Part shown: positions 30,417 through 41,399 of the stretch, piece by piece | How positions within the stretch are numbered: the stretch's first letter is position 1 | Layout of the letters: each line of letters opens with the position of its first letter | Made by a program: the position numbers and the translations under genes | Notes under the pieces: model-generated | Databases searched by the model: none | Told to the model about the DNA's origin: nothing | Seen by the model: the letters and a program-made list of their open reading frames with translations, nothing else | Source of the DNA: Xanthostigma xanthostigma | Lineage: Eukaryota > Arthropoda > Insecta > Raphidioptera > Raphidiidae | Length of the DNA stretch: 64,000 nucleotides | NCBI GenBank assembly: GCA_963575645.1 | Contig: OY754473.1 | Span: 6,944,001 to 7,008,000 of the forward strand | Direction of reading: 5' to 3'

Positions 30417-33118
30417 TCCATACATACAGCCCTACGGACATCATCGCCAAAATAGTTTCAATAGCTTCCTAGGACCCCAAAACGTCGAGATCTGGCGAAA
30501 ACTCGATTTTCGAAAATCGGGGTGAAACCAATAACTTCCCGATTTTTGAAAAAAAAAAATTTCTTTTTTTTTTTTTTTAAAGCGGGAAGTTAAAAAAAAT
30601 CAGCTGTTTTTTCGTTTTGTAGATCTGTCAGAAATAAGTTAGTTAAGCATGCTTTGATAAATTTTTACATGACGTGGAACATATTATGTAAGTAACCATG
30701 ACAACGAATAGCAAGTATCATATTGAATACTAGCCATTACCCGCGTCATCTCACGTGATATCAGACATTTTATATTCTCTTTATTATATCAAATGTCAAT
30801 ATTTTTGAAGTTGGAATGGGTCCCGTCGCCCAAATTAATTTTTTCAGCCTCATTTACTTACCAAAAGATAAATGATCCACAAAACATAGACAACGAGGAT
30901 ATAAGCCATTGTATTATTTCTAATGGCAGTTGACAGTACAGTCGTGTACAGTATCGGCAAATATAAGTACATTACTAAAATAAACGACACTTGTATAACT
31001 ATCAATAATATGTCAACACCGAAGGCCGAGTTCACCAAGTGGATGCTGTCGCACAGTGTATCGTGCGCTTTCATCAAATCTTGCACTGGAAAGAGACAAA
31101 AAATTATAAATAACTGGCGACCCAATCTGGCTTCGCCCGAGTTTCTAGTTTTTTTTTTTTTTTGTCGACCCAAGTTGCAAAATTTTTTTATATAGCCTAT
31201 GTCCATCCTGAAAGTCCATTCTAAATATTGGTGAGAATTTTTTTAAATCGGATGAGTAGTTTCGGAGATTACCTCCTACATCCAACTTACAAACTTTACC
31301 TCTTTATAATATTAGCATAGATTTCCAAATTTTGTGATCAAAATTTTGGCCACTACTTAATAAGCTAAAGCATTGAAATTTTGCATGCCTGTGTAAGTCA
31401 TATGGAGATGTGACATCGGTCATGCAACGTCATTGCAAAGTCAAGATGCCGGATGCCCCAAGATGGCGGATACTTTTTTTTCTTCACAACCTTCTTGATA
31501 TGGATATCAAATAAAAGGACTTATCGAGTAAAATAAAATAAGCTATGTGACGTCCTTGTAAATTCAGTATGGCCGACGCCCCAAGATGGCAGATACTTTT
31601 TTTTTCTTCACAACCCCCTTGATATGGATATCAAATGAAAGGACTTATCGAGTAAAATAAAATAAGCTATGTGACGTCCTTGTAAAGTGAGTATAGCAGA
31701 CGCCCCAAGATGGCGGCTATTTTTTTTTCTTTACAACCCTCTTGATATGGATATCAAATGAAATAAATTATCGAGTAAAATAAAATAAGCTATATGACGT
31801 CTTTGTAAATTCAGTATGGCCGACGCCCCAAGATGGCAGATACTTTTTTTTCCTTCACAACTCTCTTGATATGGATATCAAATGAAATAAATTATCGAGT
31901 AAAATAAAATAAGCTATGTGGCGTCCTTGTAAAGTGAGTATAGCAGACGCCCCAAGATGGCGGCTATTTTTTTTTCTTCACAACCCTCTTGATATGGATA
32001 TCAAATAAAAGGACTTATCGAGTGAAATAAAATAAGCATTGTTACATCCTTATAAATGCAATATGGCAAATGCCTCAAGATGGCGGCTATTTTTTTTTCT
32101 TCACAACCCTCTTGATATGGATATCAAATAAAAGGACTTATCGAGTGAAATAAAATAAGCATTGTTACGTCCTTATAAATGCAATATGGCAAATGCCTCA
32201 AGATGGCAGATTATTTTTTTCTTCACAATCTCCTTTATGCGTGTATCAAATAAAAAAAGTTTATCAGATAAAATACAATTAGCTATGTGATTTCGTTATA
32301 AAAACTAAAAAGAGTTTAATAAACTAATTTTAAAAACATCTTTTTTACAAATACAGGTACTAACAATAAAATATTAAAGAAAAGTCACGTAGATATATAC
32401 AGATATTTAACGGTTTAAAGGTGTATTTTTTGTACTTACATGAAATTAAATGTTCTCCATCGGTGACCTTATTTACGAAGAGTCTGGCTGTTACCCCTGA
32501 AAACTTAAATTTATCTTCAAGTATCTCATTCAATGATTTAAATCTGTATTCAATTTCGTTTAAAACTTTGACCAGCTGAAATACCGTCATTGTCGAGAAG
32601 TACAGCAACCACGATTGGGGAAAATAATATTTAGCGAGGCGGAATCCGTAAGCAATATACCAAACATAAAAATCCAACGAACATAACAAATGAAAGTAAA
32701 CACTAACTATCAAAAATTGAATGATTACTTTAGGCTTTTGTTTTTCGTAGAAGACGTTCAGATGTTTTAAATTCAACGCGTCGTCAATAGCGTCGATGTT
32801 TTGTTTAATTAGTAATAGTCTATCACTGTAGTATATAGACGAAAATATTTCCAAAATTGCGACAACGGTGCTGAGTGACACTTGTATGTTATCCATAATA
32901 TTTGAAATTCTCAAATCGGGCACGTCGAATTTTTTATCATTGATACCAAATAATATCCAAATTCCGGTCAACAGTACGCAACACATTATAATTATTTTAT
33001 AAATTATTTGACCGGTCGACAACTTCGTTAGTTTTTTGTCTTTGCCGACATTGAAATGGACCAATCCCAATGCTTTATAGACTGCAAGCACAGGACCGTA
33101 CGAGCTCACAAATACCAT
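28643..33118 (-). CDS. gustatory receptor gene 6 (divergent, between subfamilies A and B)
   Basis: Exon 1 is 32440-33118, exon 2 is 30862-31085 and exon 3 is 28643-28912, giving 390 residues. I chose MVFVSSYGPV because it places the LGL motif at the same distance as in genes 3-5; an in-frame ATG at 33154 would add 12 residues. Exon 1 has four membrane segments and NEIEYRFKSLNEIL. Exon 2 has LMKAHDTLCDSIHLVNSAFG, with the DSIHLVNS wording of subfamily B. Exon 3 has the 270-nt length of subfamily A but LLYELPTHYDNTTRK like subfamily B, and ends TTYLIVLLQWQK. The exon 1 donor is T/GTAAGT. A 122-bp satellite fills intron 1 and a nested repeat fills intron 2. The frame is open. The gene may represent the lineage linking the two subfamilies. 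Confidence 0.85.
29130..29483. repeat. repeat Q, left part (interrupted)
   Basis: The sequence from GAGGTCCCCTGAATCCAAAA through GGCGCATGCACAAAAGAGAT resembles 61370-61690 and both arms of the foldback element at 34387-35506. Its continuation lies at 30595-30780, beyond a nested insertion, in intron 2 of gene 6. The short minus frame at 29120-29323 is part of the repeat. Confidence 0.6.
29484..30594. mobile_element. element with TAACTTCCCGCT ends nested in repeat Q
   Basis: The ends TAACTTCCCGCTATTTT and AAAGCGGGAAGTTA are inverted repeats. A reverse-oriented relative lies at 57550-58160. It contains a four-unit tandem repeat (29604-30160), a CA microsatellite (30390-30415) and GTCCGACACTC-type text shared by both copies. 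No transposase was seen. Confidence 0.55.
29604..30160. repeat. tandem repeat, four units of about 157 bp
   Basis: Each unit begins TTTTCGTTCACGATATCTC (or a close variant) and includes GAACAAATGAACCGATTTTG and TCGACGCAGTTTTTT. Units start near 29604, 29766, 29925 and 30078. The relative at 57550-58160 has a single unit. Confidence 0.7.
31390..32300. repeat. satellite-like tandem repeat, seven units of about 122 bp
   Basis: The CCCCAAGATGGC (or CCTCAAGATGGC) motif recurs near 31457, 31579, 31702, 31826, 31949, 32073 and 32196, followed each time by TTCTTCACAACC and GATATGGATATCAAAT. Two sub-types alternate (GGCCGACGCC versus AGCAGACGCC), and the last two units share a third (GGCAAATGCC). It fills most of intron 1 of gene 6. 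Confidence 0.8.
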
Positions 33119-33470
33119 TTCGAGGTTTTTTTTTAGTGTTTTGAATATTGTCACTTTTTTAAACCTTTATAATCATTGACCGTAGGCCAAACGTCGTTTT
33201 TAGTTTCCTCTCGCAGGGAATGGGATAATTCCAAATTATTTATTTTGATTTTATTCCCTCAGAGGGAGCATCGAAATGTAGTTTGCATTCCAATTTTTTT
33301 TTTGGGAATTTCCACTCGCAGAAACCCGAGCTAGTACCAGTCGGTTTGTGTATGTTGGCTTGCAGATTCTATAATACTTCAGCTGTCGAGCGTCTATAAT
33401 TCACAATCTATTGATTTTATTTTACGGTTTATAATATAGAAAACTGTAGTTTTTTATTATTATTACCAGC
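33119..33470 (-). other. upstream region of GR gene 6
   Basis: No gene was seen. It contains a short block, GTCGAGCGTCTATAATTCAC, at about 33385-33404 that recurs upstream of gene 11. Two TTCCTCTCGCAGGG/TTTCCACTCGCAG-like stretches are present. Confidence 0.4.
33381..33406 (-). promoter_or_regulatory. GTCGAGCGTCTAT upstream motif, gene 6
   Basis: AGCTGTCGAGCGTCTATAAT lies about 265 bp upstream of the gene 6 start. Close matches lie at 59841-59867 (118 bp upstream of gene 11) and 60601-60626. A regulatory role is inferred from repetition only. Confidence 0.35.
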
Positions 33471-33960
33471 GCTATTAAATCAACTTATCTCCAACGCTAA
33501 TTTACGGGTCGAAGCCAAGTATCAACATAATATCAATATTTATTTTATATAGGTGTAATCTCTGCAAATTGGTTTCTCTTTTGATAAGTGATTATTTTTA
33601 TACCATCTGGATTGCACAGGATTAACCCAGATACTACGCTGTACAGGTCAAAGCCGAGTATTAGCAGACATCAATGTTTAAATCGGTTCGCTGTTTGATC
33701 AGTGATTATTATTATAAACATCTGTATTTCACAACCCGGATATCGTGACGTGTGGGTCAAAGCCAAGTATCAGCACAAATTCGATGTTTATTGTGTACAG
33801 TGTTGAGCAAATTGATCCGCTATTTAGTCGCCGATTATTATTATAATCTCTGAATTACACAGGAATAATCCACACACTGTATTGTACGGGCCAAAGCCAA
33901 GTATTATCATGACTGGTCAATGTTTGTCGTGTGAGTTGTGCAGGACGAATACAGTTGAGT
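33470..33960. repeat. decayed tandem repeat, four units of 110-140 bp
   Basis: The motif GTCAAAGCCAAGTAT (with variants) recurs near 33508, 33647, 33756 and 33890. Each is followed by a TCAATGTTTA-like stretch and a GATTATTATTATAA-like stretch. Confidence 0.55.
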
Positions 33961-34009
33961 ACGGTCGAGATGCGCATACACTATTTTAATGAACGTCTGT
34001 GCTTTATAT

Positions 34010-34386
34010 TTAATTAGCGGCCCGTCCCGGCTTCACCCGGGTGCAAAATTGTTCTGGAAATATTATATTGACCATCTACACAGAAGAACTGTCAAAGTAC
34101 ATTGTTTTGATGTATCTCTAAAGATTTGGCAAGCGTTGGCCATGCATGCGTACGAAAACAGTTCTTTTTTTTGTCACAGTTCTGCTATTTTGTACAAAAT
34201 ATTTACAAAATAAATATAGGAACCTTCCTCATTTATCGCTATTTCTATTAGTGAAAACCGTATGAAAATTCGTTCGGTAGTTTTTGAGTTTATCGCGTTC
34301 AGACATATAGACAAGCGCAGCGGGGGACTTTGTTTTACATTAATTAATTATTAAAGATGATATTATATAGCCTATTAGCCCAAGAG
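34010..34386 (-). mobile_element. CCCGGGTG-ended repeat fragment
   Basis: GGCCCGTCCCGGCTTCACCC then GGGTGCAAAATTG, followed by AAAATTCGTTCGGTAGTTTT, resembles the tail of a non-LTR-type dispersed repeat seen again near 48240-48590 and 31195-31320. The small + frame at 33989-34213 is not a gene. Confidence 0.45.
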
Positions 34387-35506
34387 CTGATGACACGATT
34401 TTGGGTACGTGTTTTAGGCAGGTTGAAATAATGAAAAAACAGTAATTTATCAATGGCTGAATCTGGATTGGCGAGTCTGCCTGAGCGTTTGCGGTTATTT
34501 CGCGCCTGCGCAGCATATGACACCTGCAAAAAAATATCCCCAAAAAACATGTTTTAGGCAACTTGAAATTTTTATAATCTTTGAGTTCAGCATTTATATA
34601 ATCCAGAAATGAAAATGCCAGAACATTTTGTCGGTTATAAAGTAGGGGCAGAACACCCCGAAGATATTTTATTAATATACGCAATGAGCACGATTAGGTC
34701 AAACGGATGAACGGATTGAAACCAAATTTTGGGAGGATGTTTGGTATGCAGATATGAAAAGCTATATTGTTTTTGGGGAAAATCGGCGCATGCGCAAAAG
34801 ACATATATGCTATAACGTTGTTTTTTATATAATAATGATATACTTTTCGTAACAGTTTATTATTCTATTTATTTTTTCAAGAAAGTTTTGTGAACTATTT
34901 TTTTTCTGGCAGATTTTCAAAACAAAACAGCAGTTGGTTCTTGTCTTATTTTCAAAATATTTCCGAAATTATTAAGTTTAGAATTTTTTTTTCACAAAAC
35001 TTTCGTGAAAAAATAAATAGAATAATAAACTGTTATGAAAAGTATATCATTATTATATAAAAAACAACGTTATAGCATATATCTCTTTTGCGCATGCGCC
35101 GATTTTCCCCAAAAACAATAGAGCTTTTCACATCTGCATAGCAAACATCCTCCCAAAATTTGGTTTCAATCTGTTCATCCGTTTGACCTGTATCGTGCTC
35201 ATTGCGTATATTAATAAAATATCTTCGGGGTGTTCTGCCCCTACTTTATAACCGACAAAATGTTCTGGCATTTTCATTTCTAGATTATATAAATGCTGAA
35301 CTCAAAGATTATAAAAATTTCAAGTTGCCTAAAACATGTTTTTTGGGGATATTTTTTTGCAGGTATCATATGCTGCGCAGGCGCGAAATAACCGCAAACG
35401 CTCAGGGAGACTCACCATTCCAGATTCAGCCATTGATAAATTACTGTTTTTTCATTATTTCAACCTGCCTAAAATACGTACCCAAAATTGTGTCATCAGC
35501 TCTCCG
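34387..35506. mobile_element. foldback (snapback) element with about 510-bp arms
   Basis: The left arm (34387-34896) and right arm (about 34993-35506) are near-identical inverted repeats, from AGAGCTGATGACACGATTTT at the outside to AAGAAAGTTTTGTGAA at the inside, around a loop of about 95 bp. The same reading frame therefore appears on both strands (34340-34684 minus and 35202-35528 plus), and it is not a gene. Arm sequence belongs to repeat Q. Flanks are pieces of other dispersed repeats. Confidence 0.8.
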
Positions 35507-35507
35507 G

Positions 35508-35636
35508 CTATATAGCCTTCCTCGATAAATGGACTATCCAACACAAAAACAATTTTTCAATTCGAACCAGTAGTTCCTGAGATTAGCGCGTTCAAACAAA
35601 CAAACAAACTCTTCAGCTTTATATAATTAGTATAAG
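35508..35636 (-). mobile_element. fragment of the GCTGAAGAGTTTGTTTGTTT repeat (reversed)
   Basis: ATAGCCTTCCTCGATAAATGG through GTTCAAACAAACAAACAAACT matches the 5' half of the repeat at 6662-7257 in reverse orientation. It directly abuts the foldback element. Confidence 0.6.
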
Positions 35637-36401
35637 ATTACCTAGAACGACGTTCGTCGTGAATACGAAATAAATCAACAAAATTCATAAAGCATCGAGT
35701 GCTTCAATTTTCCAGTCGTCACTAACACGTTATCAGAAACAATCTGAAAAGGAATCACGTTCTGTCAATCAAACAGTCCAAAAATAATAATTCAAATAAA
35801 TTAGAGCGTATTTATTCACTTATTAACGATATTAAACGATAAATGCAGAATGACGTTGAAGCGCTCTATTGTTTGTAATACTTCACTCGAACTGCGCTTT
35901 GAAATATCCATTTTCTATAAAGTCTTAAACTAATTATTATTGCAGCAATTAAATTTTAAGTGTATTACAATTTATCGCGTACAAACACAAACAGTGAAAA
36001 AAATATATAAAGTGTCTCAAAAATGTCATACAGCAAACAAAACTCATTCATTAAATGGAAAGTCTTGAACGTTTTTTATGACATGGTGACGGATCGTTCG
36101 TGGGCAGTCTTTTGTTTCGCTTTACACGCACGGCTGTCACTTGTTACACACATCCGCTTGCATGTTCTCGTTATAAAGAGACGTTTTTGGAAAAGGCACT
36201 TTGTCATATTTAAAATTCACTATTCAAGTAAATAATCAAAGATTTAAAATTCACTATATTATTACCCAATCACAAAGCGTGAGACAATAGTTGAACGCGT
36301 AGCGATGTCGTTGGTTATATCGATTACAAGCCCCCAGGTTACAATACTGGTAAGAGTATCAATTTGATTGTCAATATATTATTTTATTTATTAATAAACT
36401 G
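35637..36401. other. intergenic, nothing recognised
   Basis: This is AT-rich sequence between genes 6 and 7. The + frame at 36023-36235 shows no family resemblance, and I do not call it a gene. Confidence 0.4.
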
Positions 36402-36409
36402 GTGCTAGG

Positions 36410-36910
36410 CAGACTTGTAAAGCATTTGAGTAAAAGTATTTCAAAATACAAATACTTTGTATTTCAAATACTTTTCAAGTATTTGTATTTCAAATACTTT
36501 TCTAGTATTTGTATTTGTATTTCAAAAACTATTCTAGTATTTGTATTTGTATTTCAAATACTTTTCTAGTATTTGTATTTCAAATACTTTTCTAGTATTT
36601 GTATTTCAAATACTTTTCTAGTATTTGTATTTCAAATACTTTTCTAGTATTAATATTTTTATTTTAAATACTTTTTTAGTATTTGTGTTTGTATTTCAAA
36701 TACTTTTCTAGTATTTGTATTTGTATTTCAAATACTTTTCTAGTATTTGTATTTGTATTTCAAATACTTTTCTAGTATTTGTATTTCAAATACTTTACTA
36801 GTATTTGTATTTGTCTTTCAAATACTTTTCTAGTATTTGTATTTTTATTTCAAATACTTTTCTAGTATTTGTGTTTCAAATACTTACATAAAGTATGTTT
36901 TACAAGTCTG
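36410..36910. mobile_element. hAT-like element whose interior is a minisatellite
   Basis: The ends CAGACTTGTAAA and TTTACAAGTCTG (36899-36910) are inverted repeats, flanked by near-identical 8-bp duplications GTGCTAGG (36402-36409) and GTGCAAGG (36911-36918). The interior is about a dozen units of TTTCAAATACTTTTCTAGTA plus variable GTATTT steps. Confidence 0.75.
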
Positions 36911-37244
36911 GTGCAAGGTACAAACAACCCTAACTGTTTGATGGACTTGGACTAAAATAAAACAGGGCATTTTATATTTGACTATAATCCTATAACACTA
37001 ACATTCGATCTATTAAACTTGAAACATGAAATCAAAATGAAACAGGCGGTGATTAACGATTCTACATTTATCTAAATCAAACCGTTTTTTTTATTTCCTA
37101 TATTTTGACAACTAAAGTACGGTACATAATTGATTACATGGTTATTTAGTGTTCTGTTTTTAGACAGACAAAATTGTTTTAAAATATAATTAAACAAGGC
37201 GATTAAAATCTATTAAAAACGATTCTTTATTTTATTAAGTGCAA

Positions 37245-38010
37245 ATTATACAGTGTAAACTCCATTTAACGATATAACGACAAACTCTTTAAAACGTCGA
37301 AATTACTTAATTCTAGTTGGTTTACCTTGTTGCTCATTCAATGATACACTCTAAATAACGACACACCCACTCTAAATAACGACAACAATGCTTCATCATT
37401 AAGCAATAAACAGTACTTGTTTGTTATTTTGTTGCTTTGTTGTCGGCATCGTGCGTACCGAAGATTCTAAGAAATTCGTTTTTTTGTTTGTTGGGATTAT
37501 CTTTCATATGTTTGTTGGTCAGTTGTAAATTTTATTTATTATGAGTAAATACATTTTATAGTAAAAAAAATATTAATGTATTGTTTCTTCTCCCCCGTTT
37601 CGAACAAAAGTTGCTTACAAAGCTCACCCCCTCGCAGAAATAGACGGAACTAGTTTTGTCCAACTGAAAATGCGCAAAACTAGTTTTGCTCATTTTATAA
37701 CAGTCAATACCCGTTTAAATGTAAGATTTGGGGTTTGGGCAATATTCGTTGGTCAAAACTTGTTTTGCGCATTTATTTCGGTCATTGACCGAATTCGGGA
37801 ATAGACCGTAACATAAGTACATACAATGTCATTTTTATAACATAGAGTTATTAAAGATTTTTGAAACAATGAAACGGTTTGATGTGTGTACTAAATCAAA
37901 GAATGATATATTATTATTATTTTTATTATAAATTACTTTATCGAGCTTAAGTTCACCTACAATTTATCGAGTTTTGATGTCCAATTTTCGTTTAAATGGA
38001 GTTAAAACAT
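37245..38010. mobile_element. pogo/Tigger-like non-autonomous element
   Basis: The left end TACAGTGTAAACTCCATTTA then ACGATATAACGACAA and the right end CGTTTAAATGGAGTTAAAAC are imperfect inverted repeats. CTCTAAATAACGACA is repeated internally. CAGT-starting ends and a TA target are typical of the Tc1/mariner/pogo group. No intact transposase was seen. Confidence 0.5.
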
Positions 38011-38389
38011 CTACTCCCTACCAATTTTGTGACGTATTTGATCATTATTTATTTATTTATCATATTATTTTATATAATTACTAGCCTCTACCCTTGATTC
38101 CATACGCGACTTATAAAATATTTTTTTTACAACAGTATTATAAAATTATTACATAATATAACAATAAATATTAATATTATATATTTTCAGATGATTATTC
38201 CGAGATGACACCCCCTACAAAAATTTGGTAAGTAGCTTTTACAAAATACTGACACATGTTTTTCAAAATCAATAAATGCTAAAGAAACATTTACAAATGT
38301 CAAACTTGTAGTGCTAAGAAAAATTCTTACAAATACAAAATAGCTACAAATGTAAAATTATTTAAACACATTTTATAAATACTATATGC

Positions 38390-41300
38390 TTAAAAGTTTT
38401 GATTCCATTGCAATATAACAATAAGATAAGTCGTTACAGTCGATAAAACTGACAGCACTAAACCCAAATGAATTTTGAAAAATCCGCAAGCTGAAATATT
38501 AACGTCTCTGTGAACAACTTGTACTGAAAACTGTTTCAGGTATTTTCTCGTCGTTTTGTCGTAACTCGCTGGCAATTCGTATAACAGTTTATCTGCTACG
38601 ATTGAGGTTAGATTTGCTTCTGTGACCAGAGAATGACAGCTCAAAGAAACGAAAAAAAGCGTCGTCTAGAAAAAAAATATCTTAATTTACATGGTGGTGG
38701 ACGGACGTGAATATATGGTGGAAGTACGGGTCGGCATGTTATATCAGTGACACATTTTTTGTTTCTTGCTCAAATCACTAAAGGTGGTTTGGGTTTATTG
38801 AAAATTAAACATAACATACACGAAACAAAAAAAATGTGATTGCATCCTACTGACTCCCTCAAAAATCAGTACTTAAAAACTGAATGTGATATTAAAATCC
38901 ACTTACCTAATTAACTTTTAAAAGAGATAATTGTTTTTAATGAAATTTAGTTCAGATGAAATTCATCACGGCTATTTAAAATGGGACCAATCGGGCTATT
39001 GAAGGCTGGTTTTAGGGGCTGATCAAATTAATCAAAATATGGTGATAGATTATCGAATATTATTGTATCATTATTATATATTATACAGTATGTAAACCGC
39101 AAGGTGCACATAGGGAAATTAACATTGGGAAAAAATGACTGAAAGCCTTGAAATCTTGTTTTTCAATTTGACATATAATATTCTTTTGCAAAATGAATGT
39201 GTATACTACCGAAGAAAATATTCAATTGGTTACAACATAATCGGACTTTTTTTATTATTGGGACAAATTCCCAAAAATACATAAATATGGTGCGAGATCA
39301 AATATCTCCGCCTATTCGTGTTGAACCTAAAGACATTGGGTCACTGACTTACCAACGCGCATACGTCATTCCAGTCAGACAATTTTTGAATGAAATGTTT
39401 CCAAACAGATGGAGTTGTTTTTTTTGGTTTTATTTTTGTACAAAAAAATTAAAATAATGATTTATAAGAGCTTTTTATTATTAAAAATGCCAATTAAAAA
39501 CAATAAATCAAAATAAAATAAAAATTCTCAAGATTACCACGATAATTCAATAGAAATAACAATTAATGCAGTCATAGCTAACTCTGATCCAAGTATTTTT
39601 TCCCAATGCTAATTTCCCTATGTGCACCTTACGCGTTTACATACTGTATATGGCAGGAAGAAGTTTTACTTCAGTCGTGTGGTCTAAAGCACACTCACTT
39701 TTTTTATTGGTACTTACTAGTAGCGACAGTGACCACGAAAATCCAGTTATTATTAAGTACGGCTTATTTCCAGAGATTTCTAAAATGTTTGTATTTGCAT
39801 ACGTTAACATTACGACTAAATATAAATTAAACAAAACATTGCTTATCATATGTACGGTAACGACTAACAAATTTAGACCGAATGTCGAGTTCACCAAGTC
39901 GATGCTTTCACAGAGCTGATTATGTGCTTTCATTAATCCTGAAAGTATAAAAATGCCACTTCAATTCTAAGAAGAGCTAGACTATGTATAGGTACAGCAA
40001 CTGGGTGGACATTTTGAGCAACTAATTCAAGAAAGCGATTTCTTTTCAAATGGTTTTTAAATTAGTAGGGAATTCCTACTACTACTTATCTAAAATTTCA
40101 AATGCTTCTAGCTCAGTTAGGATAGCGTTCCGGGTATACGTTCATTAGACATTTTTTACTTGAAATTACCCCAGCAACACGGTTCCAGGCTATGGCAATC
40201 ATGTCGTGGGACACCCTGTATATGAAAGATTACGTATTTTATAATTTATAATTTTTATAGACGACGTGCCCAAAGTATTAAAATTTCGTCGTAATCAGAT
40301 GTCCTCATTTCGATTTTAATTACTTATTTTATAATAATACTAGTGGTCTCACCCGGTTTCACCCCGCGGGTGCAAAAGAACAAATGGGGGAGCGACACGA
40401 GTACGCGCTTTCATCTTAGTTTACCGAGATTAATGTTGTATCCAAATTTCAAAATTTCATGATGATCGGAGTTACAGTTCAAAAGTTTTTGTCGGACGGA
40501 CAAATTTTGAGTTACATTTTTCATTGATACTACGCTCCTATTAGTCGTAGCGTAATATTATATAGCCTATAGCCTTCCTCGATAAATGGACTATCCAACA
40601 AAAAAATGATTTTTCAATTTGAATCAGTAGTTCCTGAGATTAGCGCGTTCTACCAAACAAACAGACAAACTCTTCAGCATAATATATTAGCATAACTATA
40701 ATAACACTAAAGAGTAACCGTTTTATTATCTTTACAAAGAATAATAAATCGAAAGTACTTACCGGAAATGGAATTATATTCCAAATTCGGAACTTTACTA
40801 CGTACAGTAACAAACAAATTATCATTCATTTTCGAGCAACCAAACTGACTTTCAAGTATTTTATTTAAAAGTTTGAACCGTTGTTCAATTTCATACAAAA
40901 TGTGTATGAATTGAAAAATCATTAATGTCGAGATAAATTGAAGTATCCCAAAGAGAATATTACAATTTACAGAATTAATAGCTTGAATAATATACATTGT
41001 ATAAATAATTGTTCCACCGATTAGAAAAAAATACACCGCAATTACGAACAATTGAATTAAAACTTTTAAAGTTCGCGTCTTAAAGAATTCTTTTTTATTA
41101 AATTTTAAGGCCATGTCGACTGAGTCAATATTTTGACACACTGTAACCATTTTCGGGCTATTTGCAATCGTAAGCAGAATTTCCGAAATTGCAACGAAAT
41201 ATATTTCTAACAATATTACAATTGATTCTATTGCAATAATTTTCAGAGTGATAAAAGAAATGCATGATATCAAAATAATTTTATAAATTGTTTGCTTTCT

Positions 41301-41399
41301 AGAAAGTTTATTCACTTCGCTACGATTTAAGCTGAAAAGTGACAATCCCGTTACGTCGAACAATGTTTGGAAATAACCGGACAATACAAGAAAAGTCAT
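38390..41399 (-). CDS. gustatory receptor gene 7 (subfamily B)
   Basis: Exon 1 is 40763-41399, exon 2 is 39718-39938 and exon 3 is 38390-38665, joined in frame to 377 residues. Exon 1 begins MTFLVLSGYFQTLFDVTGLS and has TM1 near 40-56, TM2 58-78, TM3 112-135 and TM4 147-170, followed by YEIEQRFKLLNKILES. Exon 2 has LMKAHNQLCESIDLVNSTFG. Exon 3 begins TTLFFVSLSCHSLVTEAN and ends TTYLIVILQWNQNF before TAA. Splice sites are G/GTAAGT, CAG/GA, GTAAGT and TAG/AC. Exon 3 and its flanking intron are almost the same as in gene 8, whereas exon 1 is clearly more diverged. The product is a seven-pass receptor of the gustatory family. No disabling change was seen. Confidence 0.88.
38666..39088 (-). other. 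part of intron 2 of GR gene 7
   Basis: The first 110 bases next to exon 3 (CATGGTGGTGG..GGTGGAAGTACGGGT) closely match the corresponding part of gene 8 intron 2 and, more weakly, gene 9. The rest is AT-rich without recognised features. Confidence 0.5.
39089..39648 (+). mobile_element. mariner-like element with degenerate transposase remnant
   Basis: The ends CAGTATGTAAAC..AAGGTGCACATAGGGAAATT and AATTTCCCTATGTGCACCTT..GTTTACATACTG are inverted repeats of about 45 bp flanked by TA. The + frame at 39197-39457 contains IPVRQFLNEMFPNRW, which resembles the region after the second Asp in DDE/D transposases. It is short and lacks the rest of the domain, so it is a decayed internal fragment inside intron 2 of gene 7. 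Confidence 0.6.
39652..39705 (+). repeat. GAAGAAGTTTTACTTCAG repeat fragment beside gene 7 exon 2
   Basis: GGAAGAAGTTTTACTTCAGT then GTGTGGTCTAAAGCACAC abuts the mariner-like element and ends close to the exon 2 donor of gene 7. It matches 8850-8932 in gene 3. Confidence 0.45.
39958..40224 (-). mobile_element. CAGGGTGTCCCACGACATGA repeat, reversed copy
   Basis: This is the reverse complement of 63706-64000, running to CATGTCGTGGGACACCCTGT. It lies in intron 1 of gene 7, and the other copy lies in intron 1 of gene 12. The TACAGGGTGTCCCACGAC end suggests the terminus of a Tc1/mariner-type or similar element. Confidence 0.55.
40342..40692 (-). mobile_element. GCTGAAGAGTTTGTTTGTTT repeat, short form (reversed)
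   Basis: This is a reversed copy of the repeat at 6662-7257 lacking the tRNA-Lys-like middle. It runs from GGTTTCACCCCGCGGGTGCA to GCGCGTTCTACCAAACAAAC. It lies in intron 1 of gene 7, ending about 70 bases from the exon 1 boundary. Confidence 0.6.

Noticed and set aside
31390-32300. CRISPR-like array
   Set aside because: The units repeat over their full 122-bp length without distinct spacers, in a eukaryotic intron. It is a satellite repeat.
34340-35528. Matching 114- and 108-residue frames on opposite strands as two related genes
   Set aside because: They are the two arms of a foldback element, so the same sequence is read twice. No known domain is present.
36023-36235. 70-residue plus frame between genes 6 and 7
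   Set aside because: It shows no recognisable domain, no splice or polyadenylation context and no repeat relation. The length is expected by chance.
38390-38644. Start codon at MSCHSLV for an 84-residue protein
   Set aside because: The putative start is TTG. Homology and the TAG/AC acceptor show that the exon continues to 38665 and joins exon 2 upstream.
39197-39457. Frame with IPVRQFLNEMFPNRW as a host gene
   Set aside because: It lies inside a TIR-bounded element and resembles a fragment of a DDE transposase, with the catalytic domain mostly missing.
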